Below are positions 16,130 through 24,332 of a stretch of DNA of 64,000 nucleotides, piece after piece. The stretch spans positions 248,001 through 312,000 of the forward strand of contig NZ_FOPP01000002.1 in the NCBI RefSeq assembly GCF_900113525.1, given 5' to 3'. Within the stretch, counting starts at the first letter, position 1. Every line of letters starts with the position of its first letter. The stretch comes from Pedobacter insulae. Its GTDB lineage: Bacteria > Bacteroidota > Bacteroidia > Sphingobacteriales > Sphingobacteriaceae. Both the position numbers and the translations under genes were made by a program. Under the pieces are notes generated by a model that saw nothing but the letters and a program-made list of their open reading frames with translations, did no database searches and was not told where the DNA came from.

Positions 16130-17953
16130 TATGAGCGTTACTTTGCCATCCATTGTACTCACAATAATATTTTTTTGATCGATAGGGTTTATCGTATTGA
16201 CCATTGAGTTATCAATTTTATGTAACCATAAATTTTGATGTGTTTTGGCATCAAAAGTATAAACAACCCCATTTTTTGTTCCATAAAAAACAACTCCATT
16301 CTTTTCGACAAGATCTGATGGGGTGTGTTCATATCCAAAACCTGCGTTTAATTTCCAGGCCAATTCCGGAGAATTTGCTGTTGTTTTGAATGCTACTACG
16401 GTGTCTTGCATGGTTTTCCCATAAATGGTGGTGCTATCGGCTGAAAGCCCAATAGACTCTCTCACCTTCGCTTCTTTAGTCCGCCATAGTGTTTGCCCAT
16501 CATTGACATTAATTGCGGTTAAAAAACGATCTGGTGCAGCAATATAAACTACGCCCTTTGTTGCAACAGGGGTACACATTGCCGGAGAGAACATTCTATT
16601 TCCATTCCCATTGTTCCACTTCCACGCTAACTTTCCGGATTTTACATCCAAAGCATACAAATGCCTGCCCCAGGAGCCAAACATAACTTTGCCTTGATAA
16701 ATTAAAGGTTTACCCACAATGGTGCCTTCAACGTCTTCAAATTTCCAGACTACTTTACCGGTTTTAATATTGATTGCCCTAAATGTATGGTCGCTGCCTC
16801 CGATCAGCACATTGTCTCCATCAACTACAGGTGACCCTAATACCGCATTTGCCGTTTCAACTTTCCATACCACTTTTCCATTGGTGTTGTTCAAGGCGTA
16901 AATCGTACCGTCGCCCGAGCCTAAAATTACCAGTTGCTTATCAATGACTGGTGAAGAGTAAATAGCGCCCTTTGTTTTAAAAGCCCATAATTTCTTGCCA
17001 TTTGTTCTGCTTAATGCTTCTACTAATCCTAAGCTGTTACCAAATATGACCGCTTTATCATTGTATGCGGGCGTGTTAACGACGTTGGCACTTGAATGGT
17101 AAGTCCATACTTCTCTAACATTCCCATACTTTTTATTGATCTCAAAACTTGGTCTATCGTAAGCTTTTAGGGTTTGATGAACAAATTTTTTTAAGGGAAT
17201 TTTTCGCCATGCGGGCAATAAAGTTTGGTTAGGTTTTTTAACGGCGAAATATACCGTGTCCTTCAACATATTTACAATGTTATATCCGCCAATGGTATCT
17301 TTGGCCCGTAGATTAGACCTTCCCATTGTAGCGGGAATCCCTTCGAAATCCATAGCTTTGTTGTTATGGCCGTGTCCATTGATAATATATTGGACGTTAC
17401 GGGTTTTTAAGCGGTCTGTTACTTCATACCAATTATCTAGGCTATTGTCAATTGGATAATGATTTAGGAAGACAATGGGCATGTCTTTTGAGGTTTTTTT
17501 TAATATTTGGTCTAGCCAAACGGTAGCATCCCGCGGAATATGGCCATCGCTCATGCGTACGTAAGGACCAGATGCGCAAGCTATAAATCTATAACCTTTA
17601 TGATCGAAAGTGAACTTGTCGTAGCCAAACTCTCTGATAAAGCTTACCCCTCCAGATTCTGACCATCCGGTATCATGGTTGCCTGGCATGATATAATAAG
17701 GAATATTCAGCAGTGAAAAAATGCTTTTGGCAAGTTTTAACTCGTCATTTGTTCCCATTTCGGTTATGTCGCCGGTAATGACAACAAAATCAAGGTCTTT
17801 CTGATTATTTATGTCTGCCACAGTGCGTCTTAAATCTTCTTCACCTGTTGAGGCACCCACATGGGTATCGGTAACAAATGCGTATTTGAAATTTTGTGCA
17901 AAAGCCGAAAAACTAAACGTAAGTACAATTAGGAAGCTGAGTAATTTCTTCAT
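16112..17953 (-). CDS. Exported metallophosphoesterase fused to a PQQ-type beta-propeller
   Basis: 613 residues. Signal peptide ends at SAFAQ (residue 20). Residues 22-235 carry all calcineurin-like phosphoesterase motifs: DTH (Asp29, His31), GDITE (Asp62), GNHD (92-94), LNHYP and GHGHNNKA. From about residue 265 to the end there are repeated WD-like blades of the PQQ/BamB kind (GSGDGTIYALNNTNGKVVW, SGKLAWKW). Such two-domain proteins are found in Bacteroidota envelopes; the substrate is unknown. PQQ-binding itself is not implied, since these propellers often act as scaffolds. Confidence 0.85.
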   Translation of the reverse strand: MKKLLSFLIVLTFSFSAFAQNFKYAFVTDTHVGASTGEEDLRRTVADINNQKDLDFVVITGDITEMGTNDELKLAKSIFSLLNIPYYIMPGNHDTGWSESGGVSFIREFGYDKFTFDHKGYRFIACASGPYVRMSDGHIPRDATVWLDQILKKTSKDMPIVFLNHYPIDNSLDNWYEVTDRLKTRNVQYIINGHGHNNKAMDFEGIPATMGRSNLRAKDTIGGYNIVNMLKDTVYFAVKKPNQTLLPAWRKIPLKKFVHQTLKAYDRPSFEINKKYGNVREVWTYHSSANVVNTPAYNDKAVIFGNSLGLVEALSRTNGKKLWAFKTKGAIYSSPVIDKQLVILGSGDGTIYALNNTNGKVVWKVETANAVLGSPVVDGDNVLIGGSDHTFRAINIKTGKVVWKFEDVEGTIVGKPLIYQGKVMFGSWGRHLYALDVKSGKLAWKWNNGNGNRMFSPAMCTPVATKGVVYIAAPDRFLTAINVNDGQTLWRTKEAKVRESIGLSADSTTIYGKTMQDTVVAFKTTANSPELAWKLNAGFGYEHTPSDLVEKNGVVFYGTKNGVVYTFDAKTHQNLWLHKIDNSMVNTINPIDQKNIIVSTMDGKVTLIKAYEE

Positions 17954-18063
17954 GTTTTTTTTTTGAGCTAAGATGAAGAGTTTTTGTTAGTATGACAAAT
18001 AAGAAACAGTTTGTATCAATTAATTCACAAACTTAAAAAGGGAGGGAGGAGGGGAAACACCGC

Positions 18064-18097
18064 TGGCTACTGTTTGTAGAATTGCAAACAGTAGCCA
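18064..18097. other. Perfect 13-bp hairpin in a divergent intergenic region
   Basis: TGGCTACTGTTTG (18064-18076) pairs fully with CAAACAGTAGCCA (18085-18097), loop of 8 nt. It looks like a terminator stem but no annotated gene ends here, and rightwards it is followed only by ATATTTTAGG. It may close an unannotated transcript or sit in a leader. Confidence 0.5.
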
Positions 18098-18160
18098 TAT
18101 TTTAGGTGTAATCTTAAACAGAGGTATTAATTTATTATATAACTTATAAAAATTTAAGTG

Positions 18161-18244
18161 AAGGTTCTCACCAACCTTTCTTAAATTAAACTTAAGGTTC
18201 TCACCAACCTTACCAGTATTTAGGTTTAAGTTCTCACCAACTTT
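18161..18244. repeat. Three short palindromic repeats (REP-like) upstream of guaB
   Basis: Copies at 18161-18178 and 18194-18211 are identical: AAGGTT, loop CTCACC, AACCTT. The third, 18228-18244, has the same loop but shortened arms AAGTT/AACTT, i.e. a matched change on both sides. Starts are 33 and 34 bp apart, with unrelated spacers. Confidence 0.8.
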
Positions 18245-18368
18245 AGACCTTTCTGAGCTAGTTTATATTGGGTAAACGAGAGAAGGATTAAAAACGCTAC
18301 AATGATTTCATAAATATTTTTATTTTTTTTATTCCCAAAAGATATTTTTTAATTGACTGATTAAATCG

Positions 18369-18376
18369 TATCTTTG
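18369..18376 (+). promoter_or_regulatory. -7 box of guaB
   Basis: TATCTTTG matches TAnnTTTG, 32 nt before the guaB ATG. The -33 region at the expected distance is only T-rich. Confidence 0.6.
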
Positions 18377-18408
18377 CCCTGCAAATAATAACTCCTAATT
18401 TATTTGCT

Positions 18409-19878
18409 ATGCAACTCGATCCCCAAAAATTTATTGCGACTGGTTTAACATACGATGATGTATTGTTAGTGCCTGCATATTCTGAGATTTTGCCCCGTGA
18501 TGTTAATACAGCTACGTTTTTAACCAAGAAAATAAAGCTCAATGTTCCCTTGATTTCTGCTGCGATGGACACCGTTACTGAAGCGGAATTAGCGATTGCC
18601 ATTGCTCAAAATGGTGGTATTGGGATGCTTCATAAAAATATGACGATTGACAGACAGGCGGAAGAAGTTCGCAAAGTGAAGCGGTCTGAAAGCGGAATGA
18701 TTCAGGATCCGGTTACTTTATTGGAGAATTCAATTGTTGCAGATGCCTTTAAAATTATGAAGGAACATAAAATTGGGGGCATTCCGGTGGTGAGCAGCGA
18801 CAATAAGCTTGTTGGTATTATCACCAATCGCGACCTGCGTTTTCAAAAAAACATGAATAAGCCCATTGTTGATGTTATGACTAAAGATAATTTAATCGTA
18901 GCTCCAGAGGGAACTAATTTAATTCAGGCGGAAGAAATTTTACAAAATTATAAGATCGAAAAATTACCAGTTGTAAATGCGGAAGGGTATTTATGCGGGT
19001 TAATTACTTTCAAGGATATACAGAAAGTAAAAAATTATCCGGTGGCCTGTAAGGACGAAAAAGGAAGATTGCGGGTTGGTGCTGCGGTTGGAGTTACTGC
19101 TGACACTTTACAGCGTGTGGATGCATTGGTTAAGGCTGGGGTTGATGTTATTACCATTGATACTGCACATGGCCATTCAAAAGGTGTTGTTGATAAATTA
19201 AAAGAAGTAAAAGCTAAATATCCTGATTTACAGGTTATTGTAGGTAATATAGCTACCGGAGCCGCTGCTAAGTTTTTAGCTGATGCTGGCGCCGATGCGG
19301 TTAAAGTGGGTATTGGTCCTGGTTCAATTTGCACCACGAGAATTATTGCTGGTGTAGGGGTTCCACAACTTTATGCTGTTTTTGAATGTGCGAAAGCACT
19401 TAGAGGAACGGGTGTACCGGTTATTGCTGACGGGGGAATTAAGCATACGGGGGATATTGCAAAAGCAATTGCTTCTGGTGCCAGTACTGTTATGGCGGGT
19501 TCATTGTTTGCTGGAGTAGAGGAATCGCCAGGTGAAACGATTATCTATGAGGGTCGTAAGTTTAAGTCGTATCGTGGAATGGGTTCTATTGAAGCGATGG
19601 AGCAAGGTTCGAAAGACCGTTATTTTCAAGACGTGGAAGATGATATCAAGAAATTAGTTCCTGAAGGAATTGTGGGTCGCGTGCCATTTAAAGGAACGTT
19701 GGCCGAAGTGATGTATCAATATATTGGGGGGTTACGTGCTAGTATGGGATATTGTGGTGCTGCAACTATTGAAAAATTACAGGAAGCACAATTCGTTCAA
19801 ATTACAGCGGCAGGCATGAGAGAAAGTCACCCCCACGATATTACCATTACCAAAGAAGCACCTAATTATACCCGTTAG
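18409..19878 (+). CDS. guaB: IMP dehydrogenase
   Basis: 489 residues, full length. Oxidises IMP to XMP with NAD, the first committed step of GMP synthesis, in the cytoplasm. The catalytic loop [15 protein letters not shown] contains Cys308. N-terminal [16 protein letters not shown] and SAAMDTVTE are canonical. Two CBS domains lie at about 95-210 ([52 protein letters not shown]), and the flap has [17 protein letters not shown]. The LOG gene follows after 4 bp, so co-transcription is likely. Upstream hairpin repeats may affect expression. Confidence 0.97.
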   Translation: MQLDPQKFIATGLTYDDVLLVPAYSEILPRDVNTATFLTKKIKLNVPLISAAMDTVTEAELAIAIAQNGGIGMLHKNMTIDRQAEEVRKVKRSESGMIQDPVTLLENSIVADAFKIMKEHKIGGIPVVSSDNKLVGIITNRDLRFQKNMNKPIVDVMTKDNLIVAPEGTNLIQAEEILQNYKIEKLPVVNAEGYLCGLITFKDIQKVKNYPVACKDEKGRLRVGAAVGVTADTLQRVDALVKAGVDVITIDTAHGHSKGVVDKLKEVKAKYPDLQVIVGNIATGAAAKFLADAGADAVKVGIGPGSICTTRIIAGVGVPQLYAVFECAKALRGTGVPVIADGGIKHTGDIAKAIASGASTVMAGSLFAGVEESPGETIIYEGRKFKSYRGMGSIEAMEQGSKDRYFQDVEDDIKKLVPEGIVGRVPFKGTLAEVMYQYIGGLRASMGYCGAATIEKLQEAQFVQITAAGMRESHPHDITITKEAPNYTR

Positions 19879-19882
19879 AATA

Positions 19883-20467
19883 ATGAAATCTATTTGTGTG
19901 TATTGTGGCTCGAATTTCAATGGCGATCCGATCTTAAAAAATGCAATTGAAGACTTAGCGGAAACAATGGCATCACGAGATATTACCTTGGTTTTTGGAG
20001 GTGGAAGCGTTGGAGTGATGGGGGTTATTGCTGATGAAGTTTTGAAAAGAGGCGGTGAAGTGACCGGTGTAATTCCACAATTTTTGATGGATAAGGAAGT
20101 TGGTCACGCGGGGCTTACTGAAATGATTGTGACTGAGAATATGCATCAGCGCAAGCAGAAAATGGCCGACTTATCTGATGGATTTATTATTCTGCCAGGG
20201 GGATTTGGTACGATGGAGGAGTTTTTTGAAGTGTTAACCTGGCTGCAGTTAGGTTTGCATTTTAAACCTATTGGTGTGCTGAATGTAGGGGGTTTTTATG
20301 ATCCCTTATTTTTGCAGTTGGATGTAATGGTAAAAAATCGCTTCTTAAAACAAAATAATAGGGATCTGGTATTTAATGAAACTGATGCTAAGGTTTTATT
20401 GGATAAGATGCAAAGTTTTACCGCTACGCCAGACGATGTTTGGTTTAGGGATCGAAATTTGACTTAA
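19883..20467 (+). CDS. LOG-family Rossmann-fold nucleotide hydrolase
   Basis: 194 residues with the family motif PGGFGTMEEFFE and GGGSVGVMGVIAD. Members (TIGR00730/LOG) act as nucleoside 5'-monophosphate phosphoribohydrolases, known best for releasing cytokinins from their nucleotides; in bacteria the substrate may be general purine monophosphates. It lies 4 bp downstream of guaB, which supports a purine-related role by context only. Its stop is 5 bp from the stop of the convergent GH16-like gene, with no separate terminator visible. Confidence 0.85.
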   Translation: MKSICVYCGSNFNGDPILKNAIEDLAETMASRDITLVFGGGSVGVMGVIADEVLKRGGEVTGVIPQFLMDKEVGHAGLTEMIVTENMHQRKQKMADLSDGFIILPGGFGTMEEFFEVLTWLQLGLHFKPIGVLNVGGFYDPLFLQLDVMVKNRFLKQNNRDLVFNETDAKVLLDKMQSFTATPDDVWFRDRNLT

Positions 20468-20472
20468 ATACG

Positions 20473-21312
20473 CTACAGCAGCGGTGTAAATACGAATTTT
20501 CTAATAATTATTTCTACTTCTTTTTTATTGGAGGGTGCTTTATTTTGGAATTGCCATAGATTCATATAGATTGGCATTTCTTTTTTACTGATATATGGTG
20601 AGCTATAGGTTTGTACATTCGTTTTTGTACCTTGGAAATCGTATTGGCTCTCAAATTTCACCGTGGCATCCGACCTCATGATCCGATGTACTGAATAAGG
20701 TCCATCTAAAGAAAAGTTGAAAGATGAACTCCATATCTTAGCGGTAGAAAATTCTTCCGGATACACCGTATAATGGAGGTTTGGATTTTTAGCAGTGCCC
20801 CATTTAGAGAATTCAATATCCATTTCGTCGAAATAGTCAACCCCTGCATAATTGAATAAGCCAAATACCACGTTCTTGTCTAGTTGGTCTACGCGTCCTT
20901 CTATCCAAAATTCATAAATCCCCTTTCCAAATTTAAGTTCGGAAACTAGTTGAGTGCAATACCACTTATTTGATTTAGGATCTTTTGTTAAAGTTAAGTG
21001 GAGATATCCATTTTGATCTACCCATACGCCTTTACTGCTCCAATAGTTATTTCCTGGCGCTTTTCTGTCGTTTGGTGAATCGGTAGTTTTCCATTGATAA
21101 CAACTGAAACTAATACTGTTGCTTATTGCTACATTTTCATTTACCGGATTTCTCTTTGCCTCAGTATTTGATGGTAAAGTGTTTTTATCCTTTATTGGTT
21201 CCATTATAAGTTCTTTTTTACAAGAGGCGCACAATATTAACATTAAAAATGATAATGTGATGTAGGAGTAATTAATTTTCCGGTTTTTCTGATTGTAGCG
21301 GTTTATCATCAC
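20473..21312 (-). CDS. GH16-like glycoside hydrolase lipoprotein
   Basis: 279 residues. Hydrophobic segment 17-28 and lipobox LCAS-Cys31 show a lipoprotein. The GH16 active-site pattern ExDxE is present as EMDIE (Glu163, Asp165, Glu167), within YFDEMDIEFSKWG, and the flanks (SELKFGKGIYEFWIEGR, LHYTVYP) fit the jelly-roll family that cuts or transglycosylates beta-glucans and galactans. The substrate cannot be read from sequence. It is divergent from the polymer-locus operon starting 161 bp away, so it may trim or process that polymer. Confidence 0.72.
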   Translation of the reverse strand: MMINRYNQKNRKINYSYITLSFLMLILCASCKKELIMEPIKDKNTLPSNTEAKRNPVNENVAISNSISFSCYQWKTTDSPNDRKAPGNNYWSSKGVWVDQNGYLHLTLTKDPKSNKWYCTQLVSELKFGKGIYEFWIEGRVDQLDKNVVFGLFNYAGVDYFDEMDIEFSKWGTAKNPNLHYTVYPEEFSTAKIWSSSFNFSLDGPYSVHRIMRSDATVKFESQYDFQGTKTNVQTYSSPYISKKEMPIYMNLWQFQNKAPSNKKEVEIIIRKFVFTPLL

Positions 21313-21473
21313 GAACGATTATTAGCTGTACGCAAATATGCGTATATATTTCTATTAATTTGAAGCTTAAGTTTAATTAATCAGCGGTTAATTCTTATCT
21401 TAGTGAGGTAAAAGTATAATTTTTAGGTAGCTAATATAAAACTTTTTGCATTTCCATTTGTAAGTATCTAGTT

Positions 21474-21839
21474 ATGAAAATTTTGATTGCTGAAGACGAT
21501 GATTTAACCTTAAGAACCTTAGAAATGCGTCTTAAAAAAGATGGACACGAGGTTATTATTGCGAGAGATGGGAGAGATGCTCTAGTAAGAATTGAAGATT
21601 CTAGTCCAGATCTAGTCATATCAGACATTATGATGCCTTATACTTCTGGTTTGGAAATTGTAGCAGCATTAAGAGAAAGAGTTAAATATACTCCCATTAT
21701 AATATTGTCTGGTATGGGACAGGAGGATGTAGTGTTAGAAGCTTTTCAGCTGGGTGCTGATGATTTTATTACAAAACCGTTTAGTCCTAGTGAACTTTCT
21801 ATTAGAGTAAGGCGGTTTGCTATGGCATCTCAAAAATGA
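21474..21839 (+). CDS. Receiver-only response regulator
   Basis: 121 residues, a single receiver domain with acidic triad Glu7/Asp8/Asp9, phosphoacceptor Asp51 (SDIMMP) and Lys101 (TKPFSPSEL). No output domain follows; the C-terminus ends IRVRRFAMASQK. There is no kinase gene adjacent. The stop overlaps the start of the HEAT-repeat gene by 4 bp (ATGA), which ties it to that protein. It is the first gene of a four-gene rightward operon and probably acts by protein contact. Confidence 0.88.
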   Translation: MKILIAEDDDLTLRTLEMRLKKDGHEVIIARDGRDALVRIEDSSPDLVISDIMMPYTSGLEIVAALRERVKYTPIIILSGMGQEDVVLEAFQLGADDFITKPFSPSELSIRVRRFAMASQK

Positions 21840-22897
21840 TTTATTTTGAAGTAGTTGCATTAAGTTTCTTTGTTCTTGCTGTTTTAATAATCGCCTTTAT
21901 ATTAGTTTATCTAAAAATTATAAATGTTCAAGGCAGTAAGCACAGGAAATGGAAGAATATAGCAGAAATCCTGGTAAGAGATGCGATTTTTAATGAGGAG
22001 GCTGATCCTGGGCTAGTTCATTTTCCCATTCACCATAGAACAACCGTTTTGCTTAAGAATAAGAGATTCCGTAATCTATTAACGCAGGAAATATTGTCGG
22101 CAAAGAAGAATATGTCGGGCACTGCGGCATTATTTCTACAGCGGCTTTATTTACAGTTAAAACTGGATGAATTTGCATTGGAAGATCTTTCGAGTAAAAA
22201 ATGGTACATAAAGGCAAAAGCGCTTCAAGACTTGGGCATTATGAACTTGAAAAACTACTTGAGCAAAATATATAGGCAAACTAATCATCGGAATGAGTTA
22301 GTCAGGATGGAAGCTCAAATTGCGGTCATAAAATTAACTGGTTTTGAGGGATTAAGATTTTTGGATGTAGTGAGTTATCAGATTAACGATTGGCAACAAA
22401 TTAAACTGTTGAATGAGTTGAGTTATTTGCCGGCAAGTAATTTTAACGGGATAGAAAATTGGCTGTTGTCAAATAATGAGAGTGTTGTTATTTTCGCTTT
22501 GAAACTGGTTAAGAATTTTCATCGGTTTGAATTACACGAGCAAGTGGTAGATTGTTTAGCTTGTTCATCGGATAGAGTTCGTTATCAAGCAATTACGGCG
22601 CTCGAAAAAATATATAACGAATCTACTTCTGCTATACTATTGGAGCGTTATGATCAAGAAGTACTTAAAAACCGGATTGCTATAGCGAAGGCGCTTCAGC
22701 AAATTGGTTCGGAAGAGGATCTACCAGTATTGGTTTCGTTTATAGCTCAGGAAGAGCCAGAACAAAAGCGTACACTAGTGAGAACCATAGCAAATATTTC
22801 ACCGAATGGACTTGTTCAATTGCGTTTATTGCCAGAATCGAACGTTGCGCCCTTGAGCTTAATTATTAAACAAATTGAGGGAGAACTTCTAACATGA
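21836..22897 (+). CDS. Membrane-anchored HEAT-repeat protein
   Basis: 353 residues. One N-terminal membrane helix (residues about 5-28, VVALSFFVLAVLIIAFILVY), then a helical array with HEAT-like repeats (KAKALQDLGIMNLKNYLSKI, RYQAITALEKIYNESTSA, RIAIAKALQQIGSEEDLPVL). It is probably a cytoplasmic scaffold at the inner membrane. ATGA overlaps on both sides link it to the receiver protein upstream and the glycosyltransferase downstream, suggesting it conveys receiver state to the synthase. This coupling is inference. Confidence 0.72.
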   Translation: MIYFEVVALSFFVLAVLIIAFILVYLKIINVQGSKHRKWKNIAEILVRDAIFNEEADPGLVHFPIHHRTTVLLKNKRFRNLLTQEILSAKKNMSGTAALFLQRLYLQLKLDEFALEDLSSKKWYIKAKALQDLGIMNLKNYLSKIYRQTNHRNELVRMEAQIAVIKLTGFEGLRFLDVVSYQINDWQQIKLLNELSYLPASNFNGIENWLLSNNESVVIFALKLVKNFHRFELHEQVVDCLACSSDRVRYQAITALEKIYNESTSAILLERYDQEVLKNRIAIAKALQQIGSEEDLPVLVSFIAQEEPEQKRTLVRTIANISPNGLVQLRLLPESNVAPLSLIIKQIEGELLT

Positions 22898-24324
22898 GTT
22901 GGCAGAGTATTATAGTTGACATATTTACTTATGGGCTCCTGGCTTATTCTGTTTTGCTATTTAGCTGTTATATTTTTATTGGGATTTATTCTATTGGAGA
23001 AGTTAAAACCCATCTTTTTAAAAACAGCTTTACAGACTTCCGGCAATTAGCAAGTGCTAGTCAGGCACCCGGTATGAGTATATTAGCCCCGGCATATAAT
23101 GAGGGTGCGAATGTGATTGAGAATGTGCGCTCCTTGCTATCTATTCATTATGCAAACCTCGAGGTTATTATTATAAATGATGGGAGTAAGGATGATTCAC
23201 TTTCGAAGTTAATTGAGGCTTACAATCTTTACAAAACTGAATATTTTGTAAATGAGCAGATAAAAACAAAGGTTGTTAGAGGTGTTTATAAAAGCAGGAA
23301 TAAGGTTTACAAGAAGCTTATTGTGGTGGATAAGGAAAATGGAGGTAAAGCTGATGCCTTAAATGTAGGTGTTAATATTGCCCAAAAGGATTATATAGTT
23401 TGTATTGATGTAGACTGTATTTTAGAGCAGGACGCTTTACTTAAGTTAGCCAAACCATTTTTAGAGAATACCAAGCAGCGAGTTATTGCAACTGGTGGTG
23501 TAATTAGAATAGCGAATGATTGCGTAGTTGAAGGAGGAAGATTGGTAGCGGTTAATTTGCCTAAAAAGATGCTTCCGAGGGTACAAACGCTCGAATATAT
23601 CAGAGCTTTTTTGCTTGGCAGAATGGCTTGGAGCAGACTAAATGGCTTGTTGTTGATTTCTGGTGCGTTTGGCGCATTTGATAAGGAGATCGTGATTAAA
23701 TGTGGAGGTTATGACCACCATACGGTTGGTGAAGATATGGAGCTCGTGGTGAGGATGAGAAGGTATATGGAAGAATTAGACCTTCCTTATAAAGTTGCGT
23801 TTATACCCGATCCGTTATGTTGGACAGAAGCACCTGCTGATTTTAAGATATTGGGCAGGCAACGTAATCGTTGGACAAGGGGTACAATAGAGACTTTAAA
23901 GATGCATAAAGTGATGTTTTTTAATCCTAAGTATGGATTTTTAGGGATGGTGAGTTATCCCTATTGGTTTTTATTCGAGTTTTTAGCGCCTATTATCGAA
24001 TTTGTGGGGATGTTCTTTTTTATATTGTTTAGTGTGTTAGGCTTGACGAATTGGCGCTTCTTTTTCGGATTGTTAGCCGTGGTATTTACATTTGGATTTT
24101 TGTATTCCGTGTTTGCAATTTTGATGGAAGTGCTAACTTATAATCAGTACAAACGTAGAAAGGATATCCTCAAGCTAATCCTCACTGCTTTTATTGAACC
24201 ATTTGTTTTTCATCCATATGTGGTATGGTCGGCTGTAATGGGGAATATAGACTTAATTCAAAAGAAGAACGCCTGGGGCGAGATGACGAGACAGGGTTTT
24301 AACACTCCAAAAAAGGAAAATTGA
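22894..24324 (+). CDS. Processive family 2 glycosyltransferase (polysaccharide synthase)
   Basis: 476 residues. N-terminal membrane helix (ILAPAYNEG starts the catalytic domain after it), GT-A motifs NDGSKDD, DVD (Asp172/Asp174), GED (Glu280/Asp281) and QRNRW (Gln323-Trp327), then several C-terminal membrane helices from about 350 to 460. This is the layout of PgaC/hyaluronan-type synthases that polymerise and export a beta-linked glycan. The sugar is unknown. It overlaps the HEAT gene by 4 bp and precedes an LtaS-like gene by 8 bp. Confidence 0.9.
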   Translation: MSWQSIIVDIFTYGLLAYSVLLFSCYIFIGIYSIGEVKTHLFKNSFTDFRQLASASQAPGMSILAPAYNEGANVIENVRSLLSIHYANLEVIIINDGSKDDSLSKLIEAYNLYKTEYFVNEQIKTKVVRGVYKSRNKVYKKLIVVDKENGGKADALNVGVNIAQKDYIVCIDVDCILEQDALLKLAKPFLENTKQRVIATGGVIRIANDCVVEGGRLVAVNLPKKMLPRVQTLEYIRAFLLGRMAWSRLNGLLLISGAFGAFDKEIVIKCGGYDHHTVGEDMELVVRMRRYMEELDLPYKVAFIPDPLCWTEAPADFKILGRQRNRWTRGTIETLKMHKVMFFNPKYGFLGMVSYPYWFLFEFLAPIIEFVGMFFFILFSVLGLTNWRFFFGLLAVVFTFGFLYSVFAILMEVLTYNQYKRRKDILKLILTAFIEPFVFHPYVVWSAVMGNIDLIQKKNAWGEMTRQGFNTPKKEN

Positions 24325-24332
24325 GATAACTG

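Larger units (their letters stand above)
17954..18408. other. 455-bp divergent intergenic region with hairpins, G-run and promoter
   Basis: Lies between two divergent genes. From left to right: a purine stretch GGGAGGGAGGAGGGG (18040-18054), a perfect 13-bp hairpin (18064-18097), an AT-rich spacer, three short palindromic repeats (18161-18244) and the guaB -7 box (18369). No ORF was accepted; an opposite-strand frame at 18297-18602 is a shadow of guaB. Confidence 0.6.

Noticed and set aside
18161..18244. Regularly spaced repeats as a CRISPR array
   Set aside because: Only three units of 17-18 bp, each an internal palindrome, with spacers of about 15 bp and no cas genes nearby.
18297..18602. 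Leftward ORF over the guaB start
   Set aside because: Overlaps the guaB promoter and coding sequence and shows no domain.
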